DNA of 64,000 nt. Source: Schistocephalus solidus. Lineage: Eukaryota > Platyhelminthes > Cestoda > Diphyllobothriidea > Diphyllobothriidae. Made by a program: the position numbers and the translations under genes. Below the pieces are notes generated by a model. It had not been told where the DNA came from and searched no databases. It was given only the letters and a program-made list of their open reading frames with translations. The stretch lies in assembly GCA_017591395.1 (NCBI GenBank), contig WEDG01000745.1, positions 1-64,000 of the forward strand, read 5' to 3'. Shown here piece by piece: positions 22,525-33,654 of this stretch (its first letter is position 1; each line of letters begins with the position of its first letter).

Positions 22525-23299
22525 AGTTCGACGATGTCCACCGTAGGCTCCACAACATGGTGGGGCAGGAACGGTGACTTGCGCGTGATTAAGTTTAAAG
22601 TGATATTAGCCTAGCGCTGCAGCTACCGCACTCTCTCCTCCTCCCCAACGGAGCCAGATGCCATCATAGAGTCAAGAAGACCGCAGACGGGAGAGGGCGC
22701 AGGTGGCTGGCATGGCCGGTGCCGCCCCTGGGCGTGCCACCACACCTGGCTCGGATCCCACGGAGTGGGAGTGCCATAAAGGCCACATTAAGAAGGAGCC
22801 ATTGCAGCCAGACTCTCAGTTCGCCAGTCAGCCACTCCACACAAAACTCACACTGGGCTGAACACGCGGTCCGAGTTATCCAGGCAGTTGGCAACCTTCC
22901 AAGCCACGGTTTTTAGCGCACCGTGATAGTTTCAAGCGCGTCAGATTGTTTATAGTGAGAAAAATGTGCTGTGCTGTCGACCTCAGTCTTTCCCCAACCC
23001 CCACCATCAGACACTGTCCGAGCCGGTCAGTTGCCTGATATGGGAGTGGGCGCATTGGCTGACGGATCGGCGAACCCGTCTTCACGCACCACAGCACGAC
23101 CTAAGCCCCATAACGCACACACCAGGATTTACTAAATCAGGGGATATGGAGGAGCTATCACCGTCTGACTCCCAGTCCACTGGTCAGCCACTCGACACAC
23201 ACAGCACATAAACAGGGCCAACGGCGTGAACTGGTGTAAGCGTCAGATTGGCAACCATCCAAGCGACGGTATCTAGGAAACCGTGATATTCTCAGGTAA

Positions 23300-24270
23300 C
23301 TGATGGTGGTGAGGGTATGGTCTTTGTATTGGTGTAGGTAGTGTGCCCTGATATGGCTGAGCCCCGTTGGTTTACCATAGGTTTTCGTGAAGACACATGA
23401 GTCCTAACAGGCCCATGCAATGTGTAAAGGTGCGGGATCAGTGAGGGCAGTGGAGGCGGGCACGCTGACTGTATGTCGGCGCACCAGGCACTGGGGAATG
23501 TAATTCGTGGTAGTGGGGGTGGCAGTGGCGATATGAATGGCAGGAGCGTAGGGTGTGCATGGGGTATCAGTGTTGTTGGCATTGCGGTGAATTCCGCTGT
23601 CATGGATGCGCATGTGACCGAATAGGCCCATGCGATGAGTGAATACGTGATGAAAGTGAGGGCAGTGGAGGCGGCGATCTCTGCTGTGTGTTGGTGCTCC
23701 AGGCACTGGTTTAATAGGCTCTGTAGATGGATTCGCAAGTGACTGACGTGGCCCATGCGTGAGGTGAATGTGCGGTCACAATTAGAACGGTTTAGGCGAG
23801 TGGACCCAACAATGCTGGTGGTGGTGGTGGTGGTGGTGGTGGTGGTGGTGGATGAGGTATCAGGTGATGAGTATTAGGATGTGGTCTCTATGATGATGAT
23901 GGGAGTAATGGAATTTATGCCAGAAGTGATGGTGGGGGAGTCCAAAGGAGGGTTGGCAGCATTTGACGTAGAAGTTGGAATTGTCGGATTGTTGGTGTAT
24001 TGCATCCGAAGATGTCCGACCACGCCGATTCGGGCGCGGAAGGTGCGTTGACAGCGTGGGCACGTTGGAAGGGCCTGGGCATTGGTGGTGTTGGTCCGGG
24101 CACTGGTGACTTTCGTGCCGCTCTGTTGACCTTGGCGGAGACGATCCGGTTGGCCTCATAGATTGCTGCACCAGATTCACGGATCTTCTCCATGCTGGTC
24201 TATCCTGGGCGAGGTCCTCCCAGGTCACCGGGTTGATTTGCATTTGCTTCAGAGATTTCTTCAAAGTGTC
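23300..24270 (-). pseudogene. C-terminal zinc-finger region of copy J
   Basis: The frame starts with SLKQMQINPVTWEDLAQDRP, the conserved link after RT. Zinc-finger segments follow in broken frames: an RTFRARIG-type finger near 24030-24070, and CPHFHHVFTHRMGLFGHMRI within 23404-23706 (second histidine follows). A stretch of tandem GGT (complement CCA, 23816-23850) expands the linker between fingers. In the family these fingers probably bind DNA or element RNA. Confidence 0.65.
23816..23850 (+). repeat. (GGT)n microsatellite within copy J
   Basis: About 11-12 perfect GGT units. The equivalent place in copy K (about 34781-34815) has a shorter, interrupted GGT tract encoding a threonine run, so this is a local expansion in J. 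Confidence 0.85.
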
Positions 24271-24289
24271 CTTGTAGCGTCATTTTTGA

Positions 24290-25515
24290 CCTCCCTGTCG
24301 GCGACCACCCATAGTGACATCTCCGCAGAAAAGTCGTTTGGGTAGTCAGTCGTGGTCCATTCTCACCAGTTGGCCGCTCCATCGCAGTTGCTTTTGCCTA
24401 GCATGGCGTGGATGGTGAGGATTCCGGTCCACTCCAGGACTTCCGTATCGGGGATCCTGTCCTGCCATCTCAGCTTCAGTATTCTGCAGAAGAAGTTGCG
24501 ATGGAATTGGTTCAGCTTTCTGGCTTGGTTCAAGTAGATGGTCCAGGTCTCCGCTCCGTAAATGAGTGTCGTCAAGACGACGGCCTTGTACATCTTCAGT
24601 TTGGTGTTCAGGTGAACACCATGGCGATTCCATGCGGAGGCCTGCAGTCGGCTAAAGGCCTGACTGGAATTTGAGATCCGCTCGGCAACCTCGTCATCGA
24701 TTCTCGTGTTGCGTGACAGCGTGCTTCCCAGATAGACGAAGGTTTTCACATTTTCGAGTTGAGTGCCGTTGACATTGATTAGGGAAGCATTTTATTCCAT
24801 GCTGGGTGGCAGCTGGTGCATGACCACCGGTTTGGCTGTACTGATTTTTAATTCAAAATTGGCACAGCTTGCGGCGCAGAGGTCCATGCTCCTTTGCGTT
24901 TCCTCCTCCATCACGGTTTTAAGGGCGCAGTCTTCCGCGAAGAGCAAGTTCTGGACTGTAGCCGTAGACACGTGCAGCGGGGGCTGCATACGCCGACATT
25001 TGAGAAGGTGGCCGTCAGTTCTGTAGGCGATACGGATCTCCGGCTGCTCAGCACGGTAGGTGTCCATAAGCATATCCGAGAACATGAGACTGCGGAGGGT
25101 AGGGACCAGTACCCAGCCCTGCTTCACTCCGTTAGTCACTGCGAATGCCTCGGATACTGTCCCATTGTCAGTGACGTGTGCCGTCAGCCCGTCATGAAGC
25201 TGACGCACCATGTGCGTGAACCGCTCAGGACAGCCGAATTTCAGCATGACGTTCCGCATTCCGTCGCGATTCACCGTGTCAAAGACGTTCGTCAGATCCA
25301 TAAACGTAGTGTAGAGGTGAATCGCATTTCCTAGCACTTCTCTTGTAGCTGGCGGGCGGTGAAGATCATGCCGGTTGTTCCGTAGTGTCGTCTGAAGCCA
25401 CATTGGCTTTCCGGGAGCAGTCTCTGCTCAAGGTGACCGTTCAGACGATTGAGAAGGATACGAGCGAAGATCTTCCCGGCGATGTTGAGCAACGAGATGC
25501 CTCTTTGGCTTCTGT
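24290..25515 (-). pseudogene. Reverse transcriptase of copy J with altered catalytic box
   Basis: The frame starts near [14 protein letters not shown] (about 25470). It then reads [20 protein letters not shown] (motif A), [15 protein letters not shown] (motif B) and LLFAEDCALKTVMEEET. The catalytic FADD of copy K is FAED here, encoded at complement(24930..24941). The C-terminal part (24749-24363) has [40 protein letters not shown] and [20 protein letters not shown]. Two frame changes occur. The D-to-E change would probably abolish polymerase activity. Confidence 0.8.
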
Positions 25516-25799
25516 TTTCCGTTGAGGCTAGAAGGTAGTTTTAGCAATCCGTATTTGCTTACGGCATTCATTTCTATGCTCTTTATCTTCGGCAAATAAT
25601 ATGGGATCTTGAAGATGTAAGCACTTTTTCCACAGTCTCTGCTTCTCCTTTATGCGCCTTTTTATCGTTTGATTGATCCATGGAGCTTGACCTATGGTTT
25701 TATTAATTTCATTGGAAAATGGACTTTAATTAGGCGCTCTATAATCCCTTGGAAATCCTGCCAGGATTCTTAGCTATCGGGCATATTGACTAACCAGAT

Positions 25800-26540
25800 T
25801 TTCGCGGAATCATCACATCACATTGCGTCCAAATGCCTATCCAAATGTTTCTGCATCCGTGCATTTCTGGTTGTGGGCATGGGAGAGAAACACGCAGGTA
25901 AAAGCAATATGGTCACTTAACCCCTGTGGCGGTTATGATTTCACTTCCCTTATGACTCCTTCTGTACTAAAAATGAGATCGAAAACATTTGCTCGTTGAC
26001 CTTCTGTCAACCTGGTTCTGAACTCTATGTGCTGGGTGAGGTATTAGTCCAGGGAAAATTGTAGAAGTTTATTTTTTAATGACGTTGCTGCGGCCTTTGC
26101 TGCGGAACTTTTCCAATCTATGTCAGGTGCTTTTAAGTCACCCAGGAGTAATAAATTATCCTGCTGGCATATAAATTTCAATGAGTTTAGAAGTTTTTTA
26201 TGACCGCTTTCGTTCGAGCTAGGAGGCCGGTTACCAACGCATGGGTTAAGCGTCGGCAATTGTTTGATTCCAATTTTGCAAGAAATTGCTTCAAACCTTC
26301 GTAGTACTACGTTGGAAATTTCTCTCTGACAGGAAGATAGTTCCTGGAATATATAAAGTGCCACGCCTCCACCTCTACGTTGGAATCTATCATAACGGGA
26401 CATGTGGTAGCCGCCGATACTGACTTCGTTAAGGCCTATTTCTTCAGTTAGCCACGTCTCTGTCAGTGCAATTATACGCGTTTTCTGCTTAGAGGCTAAG
26501 GATTTGAGCTCATCGAGTTTTTTAAGGGACTCTGGCAGTT
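25800..26540 (-). pseudogene. Endonuclease domain, copy F
   Basis: The 119-codon frame (26403-26044) reads MSRYDRFQRRGGGVALYIFQ, then VLRRFEAISCKIG and NLLLLGDLKAPDIDWKSSAA; GDFN has become GDLK. After a stop it continues HIEFRTRLTEGQRANVFDLI, IREVKS and LSDHIAFTCVF, preserving the SDH motif. The segment beyond (25720-25540) is the usual pre-RT linker (RRIKEKQRLWKKCLHLQD). This gives the domain order endonuclease then RT. Confidence 0.75.
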
Positions 26541-26699
26541 GTTATAGTATATTTTGAGACAACGGCCGTAGTGCTTCTAGTGGCCTCGAAAGTGGGCATT
26601 TTGATATTTGTTAAGCTGTCAGCCTGAGTTGTTTCGGCCGAAAAAATCTCTTTCGACCTGAATTATGCGTCCCTCTATGATTTTTAGGTGTGTTTCACC

Positions 26700-27640
26700 A
26701 TTGCTCCTTTACTCTTTCAGTACGTTTATCAATTGATAGCTCTTCTTTCGTTTCTCGGCTCGTAGTCCGGTTGATAAAAAACACCGATATGCACAACCCG
26801 CAGAGATGGCTTTCTTTTTAGCTGCGCCTGCGCTTCGGTTTCTAAAATGATTTGTAAGGATCGTGGACGAGAGTTTGAACCATTTGACGGCTGAGCGTTC
26901 CCTATTTGATATGCTTTTAGAATGTTAATTAACTCGCTGCCTCTTAACAATTCTCTTACCTATTCTCGAATAAGACCTAGGTCATGTTTAACTATCCCCC
27001 TGGGAATTGCTGACGTTGATTCTGGGACCCCTTTTATAACTGTATTTCGTTTGCGATTTAACCGAGCGCCTGCTGTTTTCGCATCATATATTTCAACTGA
27101 CGGAACTCCCGTTCCCAGTTCACTCGTTTCACTTACTCTGGACAAACTGGCCACAGAGCTCGCAAAATCAAAATCCATGAAAGATTCGGTAAACCGTGTG
27201 TTGGTTGTATTTTCTTCTAATTTACTGTGTTGTCCGCTGCTCAGTTCAGCCTCCATTTCGTTAGATGTCTCCCTCTGGATTTGTTGGATTGGGTTTCGTT
27301 CACATAGTGTGCTCACGTTGCTGGGAGCTTAAGTCGGCCTTCAGCAGGCTGCTTGTCAGCTGCCTTCTCCTGCTATGTGCTTGCATGCGGCCGTGTTAGA
27401 CTCTGGTTTTGCGGAAGGTACTGGGGTACATGGTTTCGCTCCATTACCGTGTCTGCCAGCCTTTAGACTGTACGTTCAATGAGTCTGGAGTTTGTTGCAA
27501 GGACTTTGTTACCTGTCTCATCGGGTTCTGCACGGGAGTGCTCAGTGATGTTGTTACATTCACTCAGGTGTATGTAGACCGATTTCTCAACTGTTTCCAT
27601 GCCCTTTGTATACTCGGCATCTGGTGATGTAATCTTTTTG
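26700..27640 (-). pseudogene. ORF1 with RRM-like domain, copy F
   Basis: The N-terminal segment (27640-27463) reads KKITSPDAEYTKGMETVEKS. The main open stretch (27316-26960) includes SVASLSRVSETSELGTGVPS and LNRKRNTVIKGVPESTSAIP, the start of the RRM-like fold. A stop at about 26960 separates it from the second stretch (26950-26729) with PRSLQIILETEAQAQLKRKP, HIGVFYQPDYEPRNERRAIN. The layout matches copy G. An RNA-binding role is inferred from family position. Confidence 0.65.
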
Positions 27641-28139
27641 TCAGTTAAAAACCTTCCAAACCACGGCTTTAAGTGCACCGTGATAGCTTCAAGCGCGACC
27701 TGGTCCCCAAAAACACAAGAACAAGGATTTTCTACAACAGTGGGTTTAGCGGTTTAATTTCACATGTGTGATAGAACCAGAGGTCACGTTAAGAGGAAGT
27801 TGTTGCAGTCTGACTCTCAGACCATCAGTCAGCCACTCCACACAAACACACATTGGACTGACTGCGAGGCCTGAGTGCAATTGTCAGTTGGCAACCTTCC
27901 AAGTCACGGTGCGTAGCGCATCGTGATAGCCTCAGGTTTGGATCACACTGCAGCAGAGCACCACACGGAGAAGGATTCGAGGATGATACTTCCCTCTCAG
28001 TGAGCGAGGCTGGTTGAAAACATGGTTTGCTTTGTGTTGTGTGTAACCATATGTGATGTAGAGGCTAATGAATGGGAGATGTGGCAAAGTGAGATAGCCG
28101 GTTGCGTTCTACCACAATTTTTAATGGAGCTGCATTTGG

Positions 28140-29160
28140 CCTACTAGGTTCATGTGGTATATGAATGTACTTGGACAGTGCGGACAGTTGAGGCCGGTGC
28201 GGCTGGTATGTGTTCATGCTCCTGGTACTGGTTCACCGGTCTCTGTGCGATGGATTTACAAGTGACCGATCAGGCCAATGCGTGATACGCATGTGCGGTG
28301 GCATTGAGGGCAGGATCGTTTGGGGGGTGCTGATTCTGCGGGGGTCGCACTGCTGGTCCTGCTTATCGCACTCATTGGAGGAATGGCGCTGGGAGTGTTG
28401 ATGGGTGCGTAATAAGTGTTAGGTGTGTCGGTATCGCGGTGGATTCCCCTTTCGTGGATGCGCCTGTGAAACAGCAGGCCCATGCGGTGAGTGAATGCGC
28501 GGGGGCAGTGAGGGCCGTTGAGGCGGCGGCCTCTGCTGTAAGTTGGCGCTGCAGGCACTAATTCGCCAATCTCTGTGCGATTGATTCGCAAGTGACCGAT
28601 CAGTCAGGTACGTGAGATGAATTTGCGATCGCAATGAGGACAGGTTAGGATCAAGTCCCAATTGCTAGTAGTGGGGGCAGTGCTGGTAGTGGAGGTAGCA
28701 GGCGGTGGGTAGTCAGAATTGGTATTTGCGGTGGGCAGAGTGGAACGAGTTGTGCCAGTGGTGTTCGTCATTATCAACGACGCAAGGGTTGCGGGAGGGT
28801 GATGTCGGTGATCGAGGGCGGAGGATAATCGGAAGTTTGTGGGGGAGGTTGTAGTTGTGGGATTTGAAGCAGGGGTGGCAGCAGAGATGTTCTTTGATGC
28901 AGAAGTTGATGTTGTCGGATTGTTGTTGCATTACGTCCGAAGATGTCCGACCAGGCCGATTCGCGCGCGGGATGTACGTTGGCAGCGTAGGCATGTTGGG
29001 AGGGCTTGGGCATTGCCGTTGTAGCTACGAGATGCTTGTAATTTGCAAGCCATATTTTTGGCTTTGGCAGCGGCGATCCAGTTTGCTTCGTAGATGGCTG
29101 CACCAGTCTTCACTGCTCTTCTCCAGTCAGGGCTTTCTTGGGCCATGTCCTCCCAGATCG
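28140..29160 (-). pseudogene. C-terminal zinc-finger region of copy N
   Basis: Frames include DWRRAVKTGAAIYEANWIAA (29146-28931), corresponding to the link at the start of the copy K zinc-finger region. Next is a CQRTSRARIGLVGHLRT finger in which one core residue is changed. Further on come CPRAFTHRMGLLFHRRIH (28256-28591 frame) and CPQCHRTCVSRIGLIGHL. Up to four fingers can be traced in three frames; a relic. Confidence 0.7.
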
Positions 29161-29169
29161 CTGGTAGTC

Positions 29170-30760
29170 CATTCGCAATAGGTGACCGCTATATTACATT
29201 TGCACTTGTCGCAGCATGGCGTGGATGCTAAGGATTCCGGTTAACTCCAGGACTTCTGTGTCCTAGATCCTGTCTTGCCACCTCACCTCCAGTATTCTGC
29301 AAAAGCAGCTGAGATGGAAGTAATTCAGCTTCCTGGCTTGGTTGGAGTAGATGGTCACGGAGGTCCCGTGAGGATTGCACATGGAGGCTTGCAGCTGACC
29401 AAAGGACCGGCTGACTTTGGAGATCCGTTGAACAACCTCATCGTTGATTCTCGTGTTGTGCGACAGCATAATTCTCAAATAATCGAATTTATTCAGTCTT
29501 GAGTGGAGTGCCATTGAACAGGAGACGAGAATATGAACCACCTCACCCGCTTAAAAAGGTGGTCTTGTGGTAAATTTCAGGAAGGCTAAATGTACCTGTG
29601 TCTTAACGCTAACACGAACCCCAACTTAAAACTAAACTGTCACCCTTATCTTTACCCTAACCCTTCCCTAACCATACACCCTACAGTTAAGACGATAATA
29701 ACCGTAACCCTTAGGATTATCATGACACTAAACGCAACTCTGACTTTAACCTCAAACTTAAACCTCACCCTAAACTTAACCCTTACCCGCACCTTAATCC
29801 TAAACATAAGTTCCTTGGAATTTAGTGCAAGGACACAGGTATTTTGGGTGGTTTCTTTTCACCTGTCCTGGTTAGGCGGCTATACAAGAAATCCTCACCG
29901 GTGCCCATCAGATCTGTTTGCAATGCGGATCCCAGGTATCTTGTCACGGTTGACGTCCATCAGCATGGCAGAAAACATGAGATTGAAGGGGAAGGGAGGG
30001 GGGCAGTACGCAGTCCTGCTTCACTCCATTGGTCACTGCGAATGCTTCAAAGGCCCTCCCATTGGGAGTGATGCGCGTCATCATCCCGTCGTGATGACGC
30101 ACAATGGGCGTGAATCGCTCAGGACAGCCGAATTTCAACATGCGTTTCCACAATCCATTGCGATTCACCGTGCAAAGGTGTTCGTCGGATCTACGCAGAT
30201 AATGTGGGGGTTGGTTTGCATCTCTTGGCACTTTCCTTGTAGCTGGCGAGGGGCAAAAATCATGTCAGTTGTTTCGCGGTGTCGTCGGATGTCACATGAA
30301 CTTTCACGCAGCAGTCCCTGTTCTAGGCGTCCGTTCAGACGATTAAGAAGAATTCGAGCGAAGATCATTATGGCGACGTTGAGCAGCTAGATGCCTCTGC
30401 GGTTATCACAGTTACCTGTTCCCCCTTCACTTGGAGAGGCGGAAGATGGTTGCTTCCTTAAAATCCTAAGGTTCTTGTCCAAGGTGCCACATCTCCTGGA
30501 ATATTTTTGCAAGTTCCGCCATCAGCTGGGAGCTACCGTGTTTGTAGACTTCCGGCGGGATTGCGTCAGAACTCAGTGCTTTCCCGCTGGAACGCTGTTG
30601 CACGACCCGGATGGTTTCTGGTACGGAAAGCGGGATATCCATGTCACTGTTCGCCTCCACTTTGGGAGGTGGCCGATGACAGCATTGTAGACGGTTGATG
30701 AGCGATGGAGAGCTCTTCAGAATTGCTTGGCGAGCCCTTCAGCATATGTGGTTTTTTTTC
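29170..30760 (-). pseudogene. RT of copy N, split by MITE1
   Basis: Upstream part: SVPETIRVVQQRSSGKALSS (30660-30466), ARILLNRLNGRLEQGLL (30368-30165) and a degenerate motif A region. The part to about 29944 has [12 protein letters not shown] (motif B). After the MITE1 insertion the C-terminal part reads RIMLSHNTRINDEVVQRIS and NQARKLNYFHLSCFCRILEV, ending in RWQDRI. The catalytic aspartates are absent because the corresponding segment is deleted. Confidence 0.75.
29515..29894 (-). mobile_element. MITE1 copy 2, within RT of copy N
   Basis: The left end keeps the inner part of the inverted repeat (aacaggagacgagaatatga). The right end, read on the opposite strand, is ggatttcttgtatagccgcc. The body is CCCTAA/CCTAAC-rich (29600-29810), so it is in the reverse orientation to copy 1. 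The 266-codon plus-strand frame through it (29590-30390) is made of these short repeats and is not a gene. Confidence 0.75.
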
Positions 30761-31194
30761 CGTCAGAAGTGTTGTGCCGTTAGAACTGAGCAGCGGTGTG
30801 TTTCTCTTTATGCAGGGGCCGTAGATGGCCTTGAAGAAGTTTTTAATTTAATTGCGGTCCACATACGTTTGAATTTCCTTAACCTTAAGGGTTATCCAGG
30901 CGTCCTAATCTTCCCGCAGCCCTTGCTGTGCAAGGCGGTGACACCTGCAGAAGGTTGCTTGGTTATCGTCAGTATGGCAGTCCATGTAGGCTTTGTAACG
31001 TCGGTTCTTCCTAGCAAGTAGGCTGCTGATGTCTGTGTCATTATCGTCAAACCAATCCTGGTGTTGACGGCGTGTGCGTCTGAGTACTTCGAGGGCTGTG
31101 GTTGCGCGCCAGTTCCCGAGCACCTGGTTTTCGACCGTATGCGAACCATAGTCTGCTGAATATATCGCTAGACCCAATATTTGCTTACAGCACC

Positions 31195-31400
31195 GTTAAC
31201 AGCCCCCGAGGGGTAAGCAATGCCCTCTCTAAACAGGGCTGCTGATTCAGCCCAGATGGCTGCTGAATTACACTATCGGCCACGGATTGGTTTATTGAGT
31301 GAACGACCAGATTGGGCTGTGCCACCTACGTGATTGCATTTTGCCTTCGGCATAGGACTTTTTGACCGTGGGGGAAGAGAGTAGCATGAGTGGTGAGGAG
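31195..31400 (-). other. 5' UTR-like block of copy N
   Basis: Aligns with copy K 38290-38490: the shared pieces include 'taggactttttga', 'gggctgctg' and 'cagatggctgctgaa'. It is separated from the pre-RT part of N by only about 15 bp, which marks a deletion of the endonuclease. Confidence 0.6.
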
Positions 31401-31477
31401 GATGGAGAGAGGGGGGTCAGACTAAATTTACTGGCAGATTTGAATAATTCCTTTGACCCACTTGTGAAAAACTCGGT

Positions 31478-31559
31478 GGCCTCGGTGGGATTTGAATCCA
31501 CGCCAGCAAGGGGAAGGCTTTAGTACAGGCAATGCTCTAGCCAACTCAGCCACGAGGCC
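31478..31559 (-). tRNA. tRNA-like sequence, type II (Leu/Ser-like), probably pseudogene or SINE head
   Basis: On the minus strand the first seven bases GGCCTCG pair perfectly with the last seven CGAGGCC over an 82-nt span, the length of a long-variable-arm tRNA. An A box (TGGCTGAGTTGG) and a B box (GGATTCAAATCC) are present, and the T arm is GTGGA-TTCAAAT-CCCAC with one mismatch. The anticodon stem does not pair, so no anticodon is assigned. It is best read as a tRNA pseudogene or the head of a tRNA-derived SINE. Confidence 0.5.
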
Positions 31560-33355
31560 CCACCGGGAGCAGTGAGTTTAATCACACTTGGGCCAAGTTA
31601 CCCGCCCAATTGTTGAACAAGAGTTCCCGTCTTTGCTAGTAAACACTATTACTGCTTAGCAGCCACAAGGGTACACGGAATCTGAACTTTGTCCTGAAAT
31701 CAGGGTACATGATGCATGCCACTTTAATCTGGACGTAGGTAAACAGAAAAGAAGGGCTCCATCTCTGGGAAAAATGGAATGCTCGTCTTATATCTTAATT
31801 TTCAATTTCAGGCACTAGCCTCAGCAGAAAGTGCCAACTTTTTGAAGCTTACTCGGTGTGAAACAGGCGAATTGCCTTCGTTGAAGCAACTCGTTATGAA
31901 GTAAAACGAACTGATTTTAAATTACTACCTTCGTCTGTCCGCAAACAGTAACAGTCTGTGAAAAAAGAGGTTTTAACTGGCGCCTAAATCCGGGCATTTA
32001 AGGCTGCAGCCGAACCAACTGGATTCTGTATCTTCCCTTACTTATCTGATGATAATTGCCAAATGCAACCGGAATCTGGGTTGATGCAAGATCATTCTTA
32101 ACTAGCTGTCACAATTTATGAATAAATGCAGGGCACGTTTAACTGAATTCCTTTTTTAAATTCTTATAAATTAGTCCCACTCCAACGGCTCTTAGATATT
32201 TTTCGGAGTACCCTTCAAAATATGGCCTCTGTCGCCTGAATCAGGATAAATTTTCCTTTATATTCATCATCTACAACTACATGGGCTCGAAGCTACAGCC
32301 AGCTCGTACATATATTTGCAAACAGGTCAAATACTGCGTGCCTTTATTATTTTTGGGCAAATTCTGAGTTTGTTATAAGGCCTTTATTCAGGCAGAAGAA
32401 ATGGGATACGGAGAAGCGCGGATTTTCAAAAAAATATACTTTTAAACATACTTGCAAACGCTCTCGATCAAAAAGTGCGTCTCAGTAAATTTAGTTGGAT
32501 GGAAATAAATATATAGATTGTTATCGAAGAAAATAAACAGGAAGCCTATTTAATAAACAACACTACCTTATTTCAGAGAAAAAGTAATGACAGCATACTT
32601 TCAAAAGAGTCTTAGTCCTGCTTCACTCGGAAGGTGAAGTAAAAAAATCCAGAAAATACGGACATGCGGAATATACATGTACGTCAAAAACAGGTTAACA
32701 GGAACTGATGGTGTTAAAAAACCAAGAAATGTCTCCTTACTGAATTATAATGGGCCTGATGGCAGCAACGATACCGTACAGCCTTCTCACTATAGGTGCC
32801 CTGCTGATGTTAGAAAGACGCCAAAGCCACTAAAAGTGCATCACCAAATGGCTTCATAATGGAAAAAAGATGCGTCGAGAAGATAAAGAAGGTAACTGCG
32901 GATGAAATTAAGGCCAAGTACTGCTCTCCATATTGGCAGATGCAGGGCGCTAAAAAGGACAGGGTAGAATTTAAGGACAAAGTAATCCGGAATACCCTAA
33001 CTGGGGTGAATTCAAATGTCTTCCTGCTATGGGAAAATGCCTGGCTTCAGTGACGGCAAACAACTTCGTAGGCGTAGAGAGATAGAAATAATGGTTGAAT
33101 AGCTTGGCATTCATTCGCTGGTACTCAATTGTTTTTCTGGCTGTCTTTAGTTTAACTGGCGCATTGTTATTTTCCATATCGGAAGCAGACTCATTGAGGT
33201 TGATCCGTCTGACGTGGAGTGGAAAGATCGCTCGGCAAATCTCCTGCCATCCATTGCTAGTTTGTGTTGGTGTCATTTGTCGGTTGGTCGTCTAGTCAAA
33301 ATAATTTTTGGTTACCATGACAACTAGCACAACTGGTTAACACGAACTCACCACC
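31560..33355. other. 1.8 kb without a recognised gene
   Basis: Small plus-strand frames at 32677-32859 and 32859-33053 abut each other, and 33050-33300 also reads protein-like in another frame (ELGIHSLV, FNWRIVIFHIGSRLIEVD). I recognise no family; it may be the remnant of another repeat. No splice-site pair was convincing. Confidence 0.35.
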
Positions 33356-33654
33356 ACATGGCAGTTCGACCGTCGATTTCGACGAGGTCCACCGTATGCT
33401 CCACACCAGGTGGTGCAGGGACGGTGACTTGCGCGTGAATTAGTTTTAAGTGATAGTAGCCTTGCGCTGCAGCTACCGCACTCTCTCCTCCTCCCCCACC
33501 TGAGTCCGGTGTCAAGACAGAGTCAAGAAGACCGGAGATGGGAGAGGGCGCAGGTGGCTGGCGCGGCCTAAGCCGCCCCTGGGCGTGCCACCACACCTGG
33601 CTCGGATCCCACGGAGTGGGAGTGCCATAAAGGCCACATTAAGAAGGAGCCATT

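Larger units (their letters stand above)
22525..25520 (-). mobile_element. RTE-like zinc-finger LINE copy J
   Basis: Minus strand: RT (25515 to about 24290), zinc-finger region (about 24270-23300) and 3' UTR with two related tandem units (23290-22525). It is 5'-truncated at about 25520, exactly where the pre-RT region of element F stops. J therefore most likely inserted into F or shares a deletion breakpoint with it. It is more diverged from K and L than those are from each other. Confidence 0.75.
25520..27640 (-). mobile_element. LINE copy F (RRM-type ORF1 family), RT missing
   Basis: Minus strand: ORF1 (about 27640-26700), endonuclease (about 26540-25800) and a pre-RT segment (to about 25520). 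The RT is replaced by the 5'-truncated end of element J. It is the same family as copy G. Its 5' edge meets the 3' end of element N near 27640, so three LINEs (J, F, N) are stacked in the same orientation. Confidence 0.65.
27640..31400 (-). mobile_element. RTE-like zinc-finger LINE copy N, internally deleted
   Basis: Minus strand: a 5' UTR-like block (31400-31195) matches copy K at 38300-38480. Then there is a direct jump to the pre-RT linker (31177), a degenerate RT (30760-29170), zinc fingers (29160-28140) and the 3' UTR (28140-27640). The whole endonuclease is missing. A MITE1 copy occupies 29515-29894, where about 230 bp including the catalytic FADD box of copy K should be. Confidence 0.75.

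Noticed and set aside
29590..30390. Longest plus-strand open frame in its region (266 codons)
   Set aside because: Its first third translates MITE1 telomere-like repeats and the rest is antisense to the RT of copy N. The open frame is a by-product.
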